Assembly (NCBI GenBank): GCA_023398955.1
Contig: JAEWRL010000243.1
Coordinates: 1 to 17,909, forward strand
Length of the DNA stretch: 17,909 nt
Direction: 5' to 3'
DNA from: Pseudomonadota bacterium
GTDB lineage: Bacteria; Myxococcota_A; Polyangia; Polyangiales; Polyangiaceae
This document shows positions 5,784-14,109 of the stretch, in pieces; positions within the stretch are counted from its first letter, which is position 1; every line of letters starts with the position of its first letter. Below the pieces are notes generated by a model. The model ran no database searches. It saw only the letters and a list, made by a program, of their open reading frames with translations, and was not told the DNA's origin. The position numbers were made by a program, and so were the translations under genes.

Positions 5784-7439
5784 TCACCGTGACAGCCTCA
5801 ACGCAAGCTTGCGAACCGCAAGAGCCGCGTGCACTCCGGCGTAACGGGACGAGAACAAGCCACCGAGCTCCTTCTCGTCTCCGGCCTCAATCTGAATGAG
5901 AATGCCTCGATCGCGATCGATACCACGGGGTATCGAGACCGACGCCTTCCAGCTGGGACCCGATTCCGCCAGGGATATGGCAGCATCCACGGGTATGCCG
6001 TTGATGGTGAAGCGAGCCCCTTGGACGGCGTCATCCGAGACGCGGTTGCGACCAGCCAGGAAAACTGACTTGGAGCGCTTGGCGATCGTCGAGGGAACAT
6101 GGACCGCACTGAAGCGCTTCGCCCATCGCTGTGCACCGCCTGTTCCCGGTTCCACATCCACCCAACCATAAGAGAACGCCGGAGAATCCAGCGAGACCAA
6201 TGCCTCCTCGTCGTCCAGGGTAAACGCCGCCTCCCAATCGACTGGGGCAGGTTCGGGCACACTCTCGATGCGGCGCCGCAGCAGGCGTTCGATGCGTTCA
6301 AAGGTGTTCTCGAACATCACGTCGGCCGAGTAGGTCTTCACCGTCTCCGTGGCACACTTGGCCAGCTTCGCGCGCAGCGCGTCCGATTGCGCCAGGGCTT
6401 CCGTTTTCTCGGCAAGATCCAAGGGATCGCGGGTTTTCGCTAGGAGCCCATTCTCCCCGTGCCTAATGATGTCCTCCACGGCACTCGCCCTGGTGGCAAC
6501 CACCGGGACTCCCTCTTCCATCGCCTCGAGCAGCACCTGTGAGCATCCGCCTTCGTACTCCGTCGGCAATACGAACGCGTCGCTGCAGCGTAGGACGTCG
6601 CGCACGTCCGACCGGTATCCCAGCATCGTCACCGCGCCCAACACACCCTTGCTATCGAGAAGCCGCGTGAGGTTCTCTCGCTCCTCGCCGTCGCCGACCC
6701 AGACGAAGTGGGCCTGGGGCGCTCGCCGGAGGACCTCCGGAACCGCCTCAGCAAGCGTGTAGTACCCCTTCTGCTTTGCCAGGCGCGACACCGTCGTGAT
6801 GATGAACTTGCCATCAGCATCGAAGCCCAGCACCTCGCCACGGCTCTTCTGCTGGACGCCTCTCGATCGGCGTGCTGCGACCCAGCCGAGGGTCAAGGTA
6901 TGGACGCCAATCGGGCCGACGTGGAAGTAGTCAACGGTGCCAGGAGGCAGCCCGTAGTGCTTCTCCAGTAAAGCCGCAGAGTAGGCGGAGTTTGCAAACC
7001 ACAGCTGACGTGACGCTTGAGCCTCCCGAAGGGCTGGGTGAACGTAGCCCGTCCCCCATTCTTCGGGGACCAGCGCCACCTTGACGAGGGTGGGCACACC
7101 AACTCCCATGCACCCGAGGATCATTCCCTGGCCCCGTTTTGGCCACGGTGACGGGATGAACACGAAGTCAGGTCGTATCTGTTCGAGGACTCTCCACGTC
7201 TCGCGCTCCTGGATCGCCACCCGCTCTTCATTGTCCGAAGACGGGAAGCGAACCTGGAAGGGCACTAGCTTGAGCCCGTTGAGCACGGCTAGATAGGCGA
7301 TGTAGCTCGTGCCGGAGTTGATGGGAAAGGAGACGTACACATCGAGCTTTCTTACCTCCTTCAGGTACATCCCAAAGGTGAGCGCATTGTACTCGCAGCC
7401 CCCGTGGCCGTCGGTCGGGATCAGAATCAGGCATTTCAT
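5784..7439 (-). CDS. GT4-family glycosyltransferase with C-terminal beta-rich extension
   Basis: A 551-residue GT-B enzyme. The N-terminal Rossmann half starts at MKCLILIPTDGHGGCEYNAL. The nucleotide-sugar half includes IITTVSRLAKQKGYYTLAEA (about 213-232), FVWVGDGEER and the GT4 donor motif EGGCSQVLLEAM (296-307; E-x7-E), followed by EEGVPVVATRASAVEDII. The catalytic core ends near residue 390. The remaining ~150 residues form a predicted beta-rich module beginning around FSYGWVDVEPGTGGAQRW and ending in LALRLSR. A resembling module occurs in the neighbouring giant glycosyltransferase. ATG 7439 is chosen because it overlaps the upstream stop codon (TGA at 7438-7436) as ATGA, a translational-coupling arrangement; a 30-codon upstream extension inside the preceding gene is rejected. 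Retaining transfer of an NDP-sugar to a growing glycan is expected; the specific sugar cannot be told. Confidence 0.88.
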   Translation of the reverse strand: MKCLILIPTDGHGGCEYNALTFGMYLKEVRKLDVYVSFPINSGTSYIAYLAVLNGLKLVPFQVRFPSSDNEERVAIQERETWRVLEQIRPDFVFIPSPWPKRGQGMILGCMGVGVPTLVKVALVPEEWGTGYVHPALREAQASRQLWFANSAYSAALLEKHYGLPPGTVDYFHVGPIGVHTLTLGWVAARRSRGVQQKSRGEVLGFDADGKFIITTVSRLAKQKGYYTLAEAVPEVLRRAPQAHFVWVGDGEERENLTRLLDSKGVLGAVTMLGYRSDVRDVLRCSDAFVLPTEYEGGCSQVLLEAMEEGVPVVATRASAVEDIIRHGENGLLAKTRDPLDLAEKTEALAQSDALRAKLAKCATETVKTYSADVMFENTFERIERLLRRRIESVPEPAPVDWEAAFTLDDEEALVSLDSPAFSYGWVDVEPGTGGAQRWAKRFSAVHVPSTIAKRSKSVFLAGRNRVSDDAVQGARFTINGIPVDAAISLAESGPSWKASVSIPRGIDRDRGILIQIEAGDEKELGGLFSSRYAGVHAALAVRKLALRLSR

Positions 7440-10400
7440 TGGTGCACCCCGAAGGTACAGTCGCCAGCTAGAAGCTCTCCGACGCGATGCGTGAACTCCG
7501 TCTCGGAGACCGCACCCGCCAGACTCCACCTCGGCGCCTCGTTCGGATCGGTCGCCGCTCGCCAGTACTCGCAGAGCACGTCGTCGAGATCGAATAGCGA
7601 CTCAGACTCCATGCCGCTGACGCGGTACGGGAGGTATGCCGGCCAGAACCGGATATTCATCCCGTAGAGCCGACGCAGCTGCCGCAGTCTTTCAAGCTGC
7701 CACGCTTGCGGCGCGACGGCCAGGGTCAGACCCGATTGGGCAAGCACAGCCAGCGCCTCTCGCGCCGAAGTGGGCGTCAGCGGCATGACCCCGCTCTTCT
7801 TGGCGAGTTCCACGAGCTGGGGGCCATCGACGGACTCCGAGATCGAAGCGGGAATCACCAGCACGACCTTCCGGTCTGCGAAGCGGCGGGTCAGCTTCTT
7901 GCGGAGCATCGCCGCAATGTGAACGACTTGACTCTGTGCCTGAAAGCCAAGGATGACGAGCGGCGATATCCCCAAGCCGCGCTTGTTGCTATATCCAACG
8001 CGTGCGCGGCTACTGGCAAGCAGACCCAACTCCCAATCTGGGGTAACATCGGGCAGAGGCCGTCCTCCCTCCTTGTCACGGCCTTCGCCAAGGGCTAGGA
8101 CACGGTCTCCCGGAAGGCCTTCGTCGAGGCAGACGTTCCGGACATCCCGCACGAAGCACTCGCTGCCCATCACGATGATGCGACGCTTGCTGGACACCAC
8201 GGCACGCAGGTAGGCCGCCATCGAGTGCGGCAAGTCACGAAAGGGCGGGCACAGTACCGTGTCGAAGCGCGCACGCTGGTGGACTTCGCTCGATGGCCGC
8301 CGGAAGGCCAACTCAGCCACCCCACCGTTCGAGGCCACACCAACCTCCTCCCAAACCGCTTCCCCTCTTACGAAGATGCGCTCCACCGTAACGTAATACT
8401 CTCGGGTCGCTCCGTTCGACAGCGCACGACTGCAGAGTGTCACCTCTGTCTCCCCTTCCAGTTCCGCCGCAATTTCGTATTTGCTGATGTTTGGCGTCGA
8501 CAGACTAGCCGCGACACGAGCGCCCGCGACGAGGTCGAGGGCCGTTGACGAGCGCGCATAGCCAACGACCCGGATCTCGCGCGCCCCGGTGGGCACGTGG
8601 ATGACAGCGCGGCCCGACACGAGCCGATAGGGCGTAGTGCCATTGAAGAGGGGCACCGACCAGCCCGAACCCAGGATCACCGACCACGGATGGGCCCTCC
8701 GCGTGGCAGCAACGTCCTCGGGTTCAACTTCGACGATCGGCGCAACGAGGCCGTTGAAAGCCCCGTGGCGGGGCAGCCCTTCCACCGCCACGCGTTCCGC
8801 CAGATCCCTGCGGAAGAACCGACACGCAGCGCCGTTGTGTGCGCGGAGGGGCGGAAGTTGGGACGACGGAGCATTGAGGTCCGTCGCTGCCACGATCTCC
8901 ATGCTCGTCAACCCGCAGAGAGCGGCCACGGTCTGCGCATGAGCCGAGTACTCCTCGGAACGAAGGATCGAGCCGTCTTCCAGCACCAGGACATACTCGT
9001 GCGTCCGACACAAAGCCGCTTCCCGCACGCGGTCAAAGTAGCGCTGCGACAGGACGCGCCAGCGGTAGCTCTCGAGGGAAGCAGGCCCCTTGCCGCGTCC
9101 TGCTCGTTCGGGGGGCGCCGAGCGCAAGCGAGCGATGGCTTCAGGAAACCCGAGCAGGTCCGCACGGTAGAGGCCCTCGTTCTCCTCCACCTCAAAGCCA
9201 CGTGATCCAAAGTGCGTCGACAACACAGGAAGGCCATGGGACAGATAGTCGGGGATCTTCAGATTCGATCCCCCGCCCTCCGTCATCGGGTTGAGTCCCA
9301 AGTCGGCGGATTCGAGAATGCGCCGCTTCTCTTCGTCGGAAACAAAACCTATCAAAAAGACATTGTGAGGGACGACCCGGGGCCCCAATGACTCGACGAC
9401 TCTCCCCACGATCAGGAACGCCACATCCGGACATGCGGGCGCGATGACCTTCAGGATCAACTCCGTGGCGGTCAAATTGGGGCGGTGGGCAGTACCGAGG
9501 AACAGAGCCACGAAGGGCTTCTCGCCGGAGGGTGATGGCAATCCGAAAACGAAAGGTCGTTGGTCGAGACTGTGGTGCTTGGCAAGCAGACTCCGGAGCA
9601 TGCCGTGGAGCCCGCCCTCCGCGTACGCGCATCGCGCGGCCGCTACCTCCTCGGGATTGGGGGCCCGAGCAAGGAACGATTCCAAAGCTCCAGGAATGTC
9701 TTCAGACCGCTGGACTGTGAAGTCTTCGACCCAGAAAAGCCGCTGATTGCGGGAGACTGGATTCCTCGACTCCGCTGCGCCACGAGGCCGCGGCGCGACC
9801 TCGGCTTCGACAGGATCCGAGACGCCATTCTCGACGACCGCGACAGCCCGAGCGCCCCATGATTTGTACTGCCGAGCATCCGCATCCGAACACGCCAGCA
9901 CGATCTCGGCGCGCTCCGTCAACCGGCGCTCGGAGCGCTCGACCGAGGCCAGGATCTCCTCCTTCTGGCGGTGGGTATCGATCGTCTCGGGCTTCATGAT
10001 CGCCTCGACGTTGTGCGAGCCAAAGACGACGGGCAGGGCGGACTGAAGCCGCTCCAGCACTGGCCACATGAAGGGGTGCTCAAGGATGATTCCATCACTC
10101 CGCGACGCCATTGCCTCCACCGCGGTGACGAAGACAGGGTTCTTATCCACTGTCTCAGGCAGCGTGACGTCGAAGGTCGAAGCATAAGAATAGCGGTCCC
10201 GCTCCTTGGCCGACTCCAGCTGCGCGACTGTTGCTGGAATCTCGATGCAGGCCACGCTGTCCCCCAGGGGGTTGATTCGAAACGTCTCTCGACCAAAGGT
10301 GACAACACTGACATCGACGCCGCCGTCTGGACACGAGAGAAGTCCCGCGATCCTCGCTTCACCGCCAGAGTGATGCCCGCGCACTGGAAACTCGTTCAAC

Positions 10401-11620
10401 ACGAGTAACCGGTTCCTCTTTGCGGTGGAGCCGCCAGTGTGGTCCAGCCCCGCCGAGACGGCAGCAGCAAGCTTGCCACCGATCTCGTCCCACGCCCAAT
10501 GCGCTCGGCTCGCTCGGCACCAAGCCCGTCGCTCCGCGGAGGTCGGGGCTCCCAAGGAGTTTCCCACGCGCTCAATCTCTGCCGCCGTCTCACTCAAGCC
10601 GACCATGTGCAGGTTCTCGTAGCCAGCTTCGAATCCACGCGCGCCCTTGAGCGTGGTCACCACCTGCAAACCATGAGCAAGGTAGTCGGCGACCTTCACG
10701 TTGGAGCCAGATCCCTCGGAGATGGGATTGATGCCGATGTGCGTGTCACGAAGCAGCTCGGCCAGCGCTCCCTCGGGGATTTGCTGGTGCAGGATCACGT
10801 TTGATCCGCAGGTGGTGGACTTCAGCTGCCCACAGACGTTCCCGACTATGTGAAAAGTGAAGTTCGGTAGCGTGGGCGCAATACTCTCCACGATGTAGCG
10901 GGCGGCCTCGACATTAGGACCCCAGCTGCTACCAATGAAGAGCACGCTCCTGGCGTTGGCGGGCGACGCCAGCTCTTCTTCCGGTACTCTTTGTACGCTA
11001 CCGTTCCCGCACACGTACAAACGAGCCGGGTCGACTCCGAATAGGTGACGGAACTTCAGGGCGTCCTCTTGGGTCGTTGCGAAGACGCCCCTAGACGCTG
11101 CACAGCTCCGCTCCTCGAGCTGGAACATGATTTGGAGGAACTCGTGCGAAGATGTCTCGCGATGGGCATTGACAGCCAGCTCGAACTCGCAGTTGTGGCT
11201 GACATAGAACAGAGGCTTTGGAGCATCCTGAAAATGGTCCAGTAGCCCCAGACACGTCGGGTGCTGTAGAATGACGCCATCCAACCCGCTCCAGATCGAG
11301 CTGATGTACCGCACCATCGTCTCATGGGATCGGGCGGCGAGCGCATAGGTCATGGCAGTTCGGTGGATGGGCGAGTCCTTGCGGCGAATGTGGGCCGAGA
11401 TTCTCCGGTAATCCTCGGTGCGCGTGAAGCGCGCCTCGACCAAGTGCGGTCCAAGGCTGACGAGTTCGTCGCGAACGCCTTCGAAGGTTGGGGTCACCGA
11501 CTGCACCTCGAAGGTCTCCGACAGCTGCCTGAGCAGGTGATATGCCCGCTGCTCACCGCCCGTCTGCGCCGGGTAGAAAGTTGGAAAGAAATTAAGCGAA
11601 AGGAGCTTCCTTCTAGACAT
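7436..11620 (-). CDS. Giant multidomain glycosyltransferase: two GT4-like units plus accessory modules
   Basis: A 1394-residue protein. Unit 1 (about 5-390) has LNFFPTFYPAQTGGEQR, YVSHNCEFEL and EGSGSNVKVADYLAHGLQVV (302-321). Unit 2 (about 403-865) repeats this layout with LNEFPVRGHHSGGEAR, FGSHNVEA and EGGGSNLKIPDYLSHGLPVL (781-800), so the pair arose by duplication. Between the two halves of unit 2 lies an insertion of about 95 residues holding a DUF4214-like helical segment (EDIPGALESFLARAPNPEE, 641-659). After unit 2, a stretch at 985-1080 (LGSGWSVPLFNG ... AVIHVP) looks like a beta-sandwich, and the last ~260 residues (FDTVLCPPFRDLPHSM ... CTFGVHQ) match no family I recognise but look alpha/beta. 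ATG 11620 has GAGG 5 bases upstream; the ATG 51 bases further upstream has none. Two sequential sugar transfers by one polypeptide are plausible. It is separated from the previous gene by 90 bp, the widest gap in the operon. Confidence 0.88.
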   Translation of the reverse strand: MSRRKLLSLNFFPTFYPAQTGGEQRAYHLLRQLSETFEVQSVTPTFEGVRDELVSLGPHLVEARFTRTEDYRRISAHIRRKDSPIHRTAMTYALAARSHETMVRYISSIWSGLDGVILQHPTCLGLLDHFQDAPKPLFYVSHNCEFELAVNAHRETSSHEFLQIMFQLEERSCAASRGVFATTQEDALKFRHLFGVDPARLYVCGNGSVQRVPEEELASPANARSVLFIGSSWGPNVEAARYIVESIAPTLPNFTFHIVGNVCGQLKSTTCGSNVILHQQIPEGALAELLRDTHIGINPISEGSGSNVKVADYLAHGLQVVTTLKGARGFEAGYENLHMVGLSETAAEIERVGNSLGAPTSAERRAWCRASRAHWAWDEIGGKLAAAVSAGLDHTGGSTAKRNRLLVLNEFPVRGHHSGGEARIAGLLSCPDGGVDVSVVTFGRETFRINPLGDSVACIEIPATVAQLESAKERDRYSYASTFDVTLPETVDKNPVFVTAVEAMASRSDGIILEHPFMWPVLERLQSALPVVFGSHNVEAIMKPETIDTHRQKEEILASVERSERRLTERAEIVLACSDADARQYKSWGARAVAVVENGVSDPVEAEVAPRPRGAAESRNPVSRNQRLFWVEDFTVQRSEDIPGALESFLARAPNPEEVAAARCAYAEGGLHGMLRSLLAKHHSLDQRPFVFGLPSPSGEKPFVALFLGTAHRPNLTATELILKVIAPACPDVAFLIVGRVVESLGPRVVPHNVFLIGFVSDEEKRRILESADLGLNPMTEGGGSNLKIPDYLSHGLPVLSTHFGSRGFEVEENEGLYRADLLGFPEAIARLRSAPPERAGRGKGPASLESYRWRVLSQRYFDRVREAALCRTHEYVLVLEDGSILRSEEYSAHAQTVAALCGLTSMEIVAATDLNAPSSQLPPLRAHNGAACRFFRRDLAERVAVEGLPRHGAFNGLVAPIVEVEPEDVAATRRAHPWSVILGSGWSVPLFNGTTPYRLVSGRAVIHVPTGAREIRVVGYARSSTALDLVAGARVAASLSTPNISKYEIAAELEGETEVTLCSRALSNGATREYYVTVERIFVRGEAVWEEVGVASNGGVAELAFRRPSSEVHQRARFDTVLCPPFRDLPHSMAAYLRAVVSSKRRIIVMGSECFVRDVRNVCLDEGLPGDRVLALGEGRDKEGGRPLPDVTPDWELGLLASSRARVGYSNKRGLGISPLVILGFQAQSQVVHIAAMLRKKLTRRFADRKVVLVIPASISESVDGPQLVELAKKSGVMPLTPTSAREALAVLAQSGLTLAVAPQAWQLERLRQLRRLYGMNIRFWPAYLPYRVSGMESESLFDLDDVLCEYWRAATDPNEAPRWSLAGAVSETEFTHRVGELLAGDCTFGVHQ

Positions 11621-11710
11621 CAAAGCCTCGTGAGAATAGGCGGGTCCGCCTGGATTGAACAAGGCGCTCATGCACCCAACTGCGGTAGAATGCCGCCTTC
11701 CGTCCCCCCC
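11621..11710 (-). promoter_or_regulatory. 90-bp spacer with ribosome binding site and small hairpin before the giant gene
   Basis: This is the only sizeable gap in the minus-strand operon. GAGG at 11629-11626 lies 5 bases before ATG 11620. Just upstream, AGGCGG (11638-11643) and CCGCCT (11646-11651) form a near-perfect dyad around GT. TTGTTC and TATTCT, 18 bases apart on the minus strand, weakly resemble a promoter but would start transcription too close to the ATG. An internal promoter or processing site here is possible but unproven. Confidence 0.35.
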
Positions 11711-12670
11711 TCACTTCACGACCTTCTTCCCCAACCGGCGCACGACAAGGCTCCGTGAGTCCTGGACGAACGCCCGTGGATCCCGCACCAGCTTGCGCAG
11801 CTTGCGCAGCGCTGTGGGCGCCGCGGACCCGCTGCCGCTCGGCGCTGCCTCCCGTGGGGCGTCGTCCAGGCTGCCATGCAGCCGTCGCTTCAAGTCGAAG
11901 AGCTCGGCGTCCACGCGGCGCGCATGGACGAGCTGTTCGTCCAAGAGGCCCCGCGTCTGCCGCGCGTGCGCGTCGAGGGCCTCGCGAAGCGCCGTGGTGC
12001 GCGTCTCGATGAGGGCGGAGAGGGCCTCGACGGCCGTCATGATCTGAAAAGGGACGTCGCTCGGTTGGCCTTCGTCGTGGGAGTAGAGCACTACCTGCGC
12101 CGCGCCGAGGTGCGCGCGCGGCGCGTAGCCGAGGGTCCGCAGCAGCACCGCCGCGCTCTCCTGGCCACCGCTGTGCGCCGAGCAAACGCAGAGCAGCGGC
12201 TGGTGCTCCAGGAGCAGGGCGGAGAGGGGACGCAGGCTGGCCTCGGCAGCGTCCGCGTCGAGGCGCACGAGCTTTGGCGGGCCTCCGAGCGCCGCTTCCG
12301 AGAGCGCCTCGGGCGCGTGGACGCCGAGGGACACGCCGTTGCGCCGTGCGTTCTCCATGAGGAGCTGGCGCAGGGCGGCGTCCGCCTCGAAGGCCACGAC
12401 GCGCACCTGGGGCAGGCTCGCCAAGGGCACGGCGTAGGCGCCGAGGCCCGCGCCCCAGTCGAGCACCAGATCCCCTGCCCCGAGATGGGCGCTGAGGGAC
12501 CTGAGGACACCCGCGGTGGCCCAGAGACCGCCCTCGGAAGGGTCACGGGGAGCGCTGGTCGCGGCGGCGAAAGCGGCGGGGCCAGCCGCGGCGGCGGCGA
12601 CAGCGGGACCGAGGAGCAGCTCGAAGCGCTGGCTGCCAAACTCGAACCGATAGGTGGACTGCTCGCTCAT
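11711..12670 (-). CDS. Degenerate FkbM-like methyltransferase with coiled coil and C-terminal basic motif
   Basis: A 319-residue protein. Residues ~62-200 show a SAM-binding Rossmann fold: LVLDWGAGLGAYA (68-80), VAFEAD (92-97) and an eroded FkbM-type segment LVRLDADAAEASLRPL (134-149), where the usual DxEGxE becomes DADAAE. The final acidic strand reads LLCVCS instead of ending in Glu, so catalysis is uncertain. Residues ~212-270 (ALSALIETRTTALREALDA ... VDAELFDLKRRL) are a long helix, probably a coiled coil. A Ser/Pro/Ala linker follows, then a basic tail LRKLVRDPRAFVQDSR (290-305). From memory, similar K-L-x-R-D-P-x-x-F-x-x-D-S segments recur at ends of capsule and surface-glycan enzymes. 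ATG 12670 overlaps the upstream stop as ATGA; GGAG 14 bases upstream is a distant ribosome binding site. The longer open frame from 12703 is rejected on this basis. Confidence 0.75.
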   Translation of the reverse strand: MSEQSTYRFEFGSQRFELLLGPAVAAAAAGPAAFAAATSAPRDPSEGGLWATAGVLRSLSAHLGAGDLVLDWGAGLGAYAVPLASLPQVRVVAFEADAALRQLLMENARRNGVSLGVHAPEALSEAALGGPPKLVRLDADAAEASLRPLSALLLEHQPLLCVCSAHSGGQESAAVLLRTLGYAPRAHLGAAQVVLYSHDEGQPSDVPFQIMTAVEALSALIETRTTALREALDAHARQTRGLLDEQLVHARRVDAELFDLKRRLHGSLDDAPREAAPSGSGSAAPTALRKLRKLVRDPRAFVQDSRSLVVRRLGKKVVK

Positions 12671-14109
12671 GGATGACCCGCGCGCTCCTCGATCACTCGC
12701 CATGTTTCTAGCAGCTTCTCCCGCGCGGATTCAACCGAGTAGGTGGCAAGGACGTGGCGTCGTGCCGCATGCCCCATGCTCCGGCGCAGCCGCGGCGCAT
12801 CGGCGAGCTCCGCGATGGCGCCCAGGAACCCCGCCATGTCTCCCGGCTCCACGAGGCTTCCCGTGACGCCATGCAGGATGGACTCCGATAACCCCCCCGT
12901 CGCGAAGGAGACCACCGGCCTGCAAGCCATGCCGGCTTCGAGCGGCACCCTGCCGAAGGGCTCCGGCCACAGCGCGGGCACGGCCACGATCTGGCACTCG
13001 CGGTAGAGCCTGTAGAGCCGCTCGCGGCCCAGGTGGCCATGAAAGACGAGGCGCTGCTGCAGGCCCTTCTCCTGGGCAAGGTCCCTCAGCCGCTTCTCGA
13101 TGCGCGCTCCGCGACCCGCCACGTGCAGCACCGCGTCCGGAACCCGGGAGACAAGACCCTCCAGGCAGCGAACGAGGGCCAGCTGCCCCTTGTTCTCGTT
13201 GATCATCCCGACGAGTAGGAGGTTCGTGCCGGGCAGCTCGGCGACGCCCGCCATGGCCCGCTCCGCCTCCGCGACGTCGTCCACTGCGTTCGGGATGCGG
13301 GTGACTCGCTCCGCGTCGATGAAGGCCGTCACTGCGCCCTCCAGGTAGCGGCTGGTGACGATGACGTGGTCCATCGCCAAGAGGGCGTGCCTGCGGTGCT
13401 GCCCGACGCGTTCGAGCAGGTGACGCTGCAGGTCGGGCGCGGCGGGGAGGTCCACTGGGGCGCACGCGAGGTCGCAGCTCCTGCAGCGCTGCTCCCCGAC
13501 GCGCAGCGACTGATCGTGGCGGGCGCAGTGGAAGCGATTGTCGCGCACGACGCCGACGCGGCGGAGGGGCAGCCCGCGCGCGCTCGCGGCCACCATCAGG
13601 ATGCTCCTGTGGTTGTCGGCGTGGATCAGGCCGGGCTCGAGCCGGCGCAGCACCTGGGCCAGCATTGTTCGACCGGCGCCCTCCGGGTACTCCACGATAT
13701 CCGCGAGGACGCCGCCCTGGGGGCGCGCGGCCAGGACGCGGGCCAAGAGCTCGCTGTTCGTCGGCGTTGTGGTCGTGGGGGGCGTGCCAGAAAAAGCTGA
13801 AGTTGAAGTGCCAGGCCCCCCGATGCTCCCGAGGGTGGAAGCGCGCAAAGCCTTGTGGTGGGGCCAGGGGCCCTGGCGCGGCAGCTCGAGGACCCTGACC
13901 CCGTCCACCTCGACGAGGGAGGGAGTGAGCGCCGCGTCGTCGAAGGTGACGACGAGGAGCTCGCGCCCCTGACCGAGGGAGCGCAGCAGGATGTGCAGGC
14001 TCACCTCCGCGCCGCCGTACGAGCGCGGCGGGTAGCGGTCGCTCACGACGAGGACGCGGGGACGTTCCAGACCCGAGAGGATGGCGTCGAGGGCGCGCGC
14101 CAGCCTCAC
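12667..14109 (-). CDS. GT4-family glycosyltransferase with a probable frame disturbance
   Basis: A 480-residue GT-B enzyme. The N-terminal half starts with RVLVVSDRYPPRSYGGAEVS (about 17-36) and the donor half includes LLLVGMINENKGQLALV and the E-x7-E motif EPFGRVPLE (383-391) followed by FATGGLSESI. Between the halves is a Cys cluster C195-x13-C209-x2-C212-x3-C216, seen in some GT4 relatives and possibly metal-binding. GTG 14109 is chosen because it overlaps the upstream stop as GTGA; the open frame upstream of it lies inside the preceding gene. Codons 90-119 of this frame read as low-complexity Ser/Thr/Pro/Gly, whereas the neighbouring frame at 13754-13843 encodes an aromatic-rich, family-like segment. 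A pair of compensating one-base shifts is therefore likely, from mutation or sequencing error. Confidence 0.85.
   Translation of the reverse strand: MRLARALDAILSGLERPRVLVVSDRYPPRSYGGAEVSLHILLRSLGQGRELLVVTFDDAALTPSLVEVDGVRVLELPRQGPWPHHKALRASTLGSIGGPGTSTSAFSGTPPTTTTPTNSELLARVLAARPQGGVLADIVEYPEGAGRTMLAQVLRRLEPGLIHADNHRSILMVAASARGLPLRRVGVVRDNRFHCARHDQSLRVGEQRCRSCDLACAPVDLPAAPDLQRHLLERVGQHRRHALLAMDHVIVTSRYLEGAVTAFIDAERVTRIPNAVDDVAEAERAMAGVAELPGTNLLLVGMINENKGQLALVRCLEGLVSRVPDAVLHVAGRGARIEKRLRDLAQEKGLQQRLVFHGHLGRERLYRLYRECQIVAVPALWPEPFGRVPLEAGMACRPVVSFATGGLSESILHGVTGSLVEPGDMAGFLGAIAELADAPRLRRSMGHAARRHVLATYSVESAREKLLETWRVIEERAGHP
13754..13843 (-). other. Alternative-frame coding segment inside the GT4 gene (compensating frameshifts)
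   Basis: Read on the minus strand with codons whose lowest base is 13754, 13757 and so on, these 30 codons give RFHPREHRGA followed by WHFNFSFFWHAPHDHNADEQ, a sequence with the aromatic and His-rich look of this region in GT4 proteins. Of the last 20 codons, 18 end in G or C, as in neighbouring genes. The annotated frame over the same bases reads GTSTSAFSGTPPTTTTPT with mostly A/T-ending codons in its first half. No stop interrupts either frame, so the disturbance is easily missed. Confidence 0.6.

Noticed and set aside
4281..5792. Long plus-strand open frame (503 codons) opposite the tandem FkbM gene
   Set aside because: It is an antisense shadow of a clear methyltransferase, has no family-like motifs, and arises from the high-GC codon bias of the minus strand.
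11876..12676. Plus-strand open frame (266 codons) opposite the FkbM-like gene
   Set aside because: Arg/Glu/Gly-rich composition typical of antisense frames in GC-rich DNA; the minus strand encodes a recognisable SAM fold.
12731..13465. Minus-strand frame of 244 codons within the GT4 gene
   Set aside because: It overlaps the intact donor domain in another frame and is Arg/Pro/Gly-rich with no motif. Only the separate short segment at 13754-13843 in this phase looks genuinely coding.
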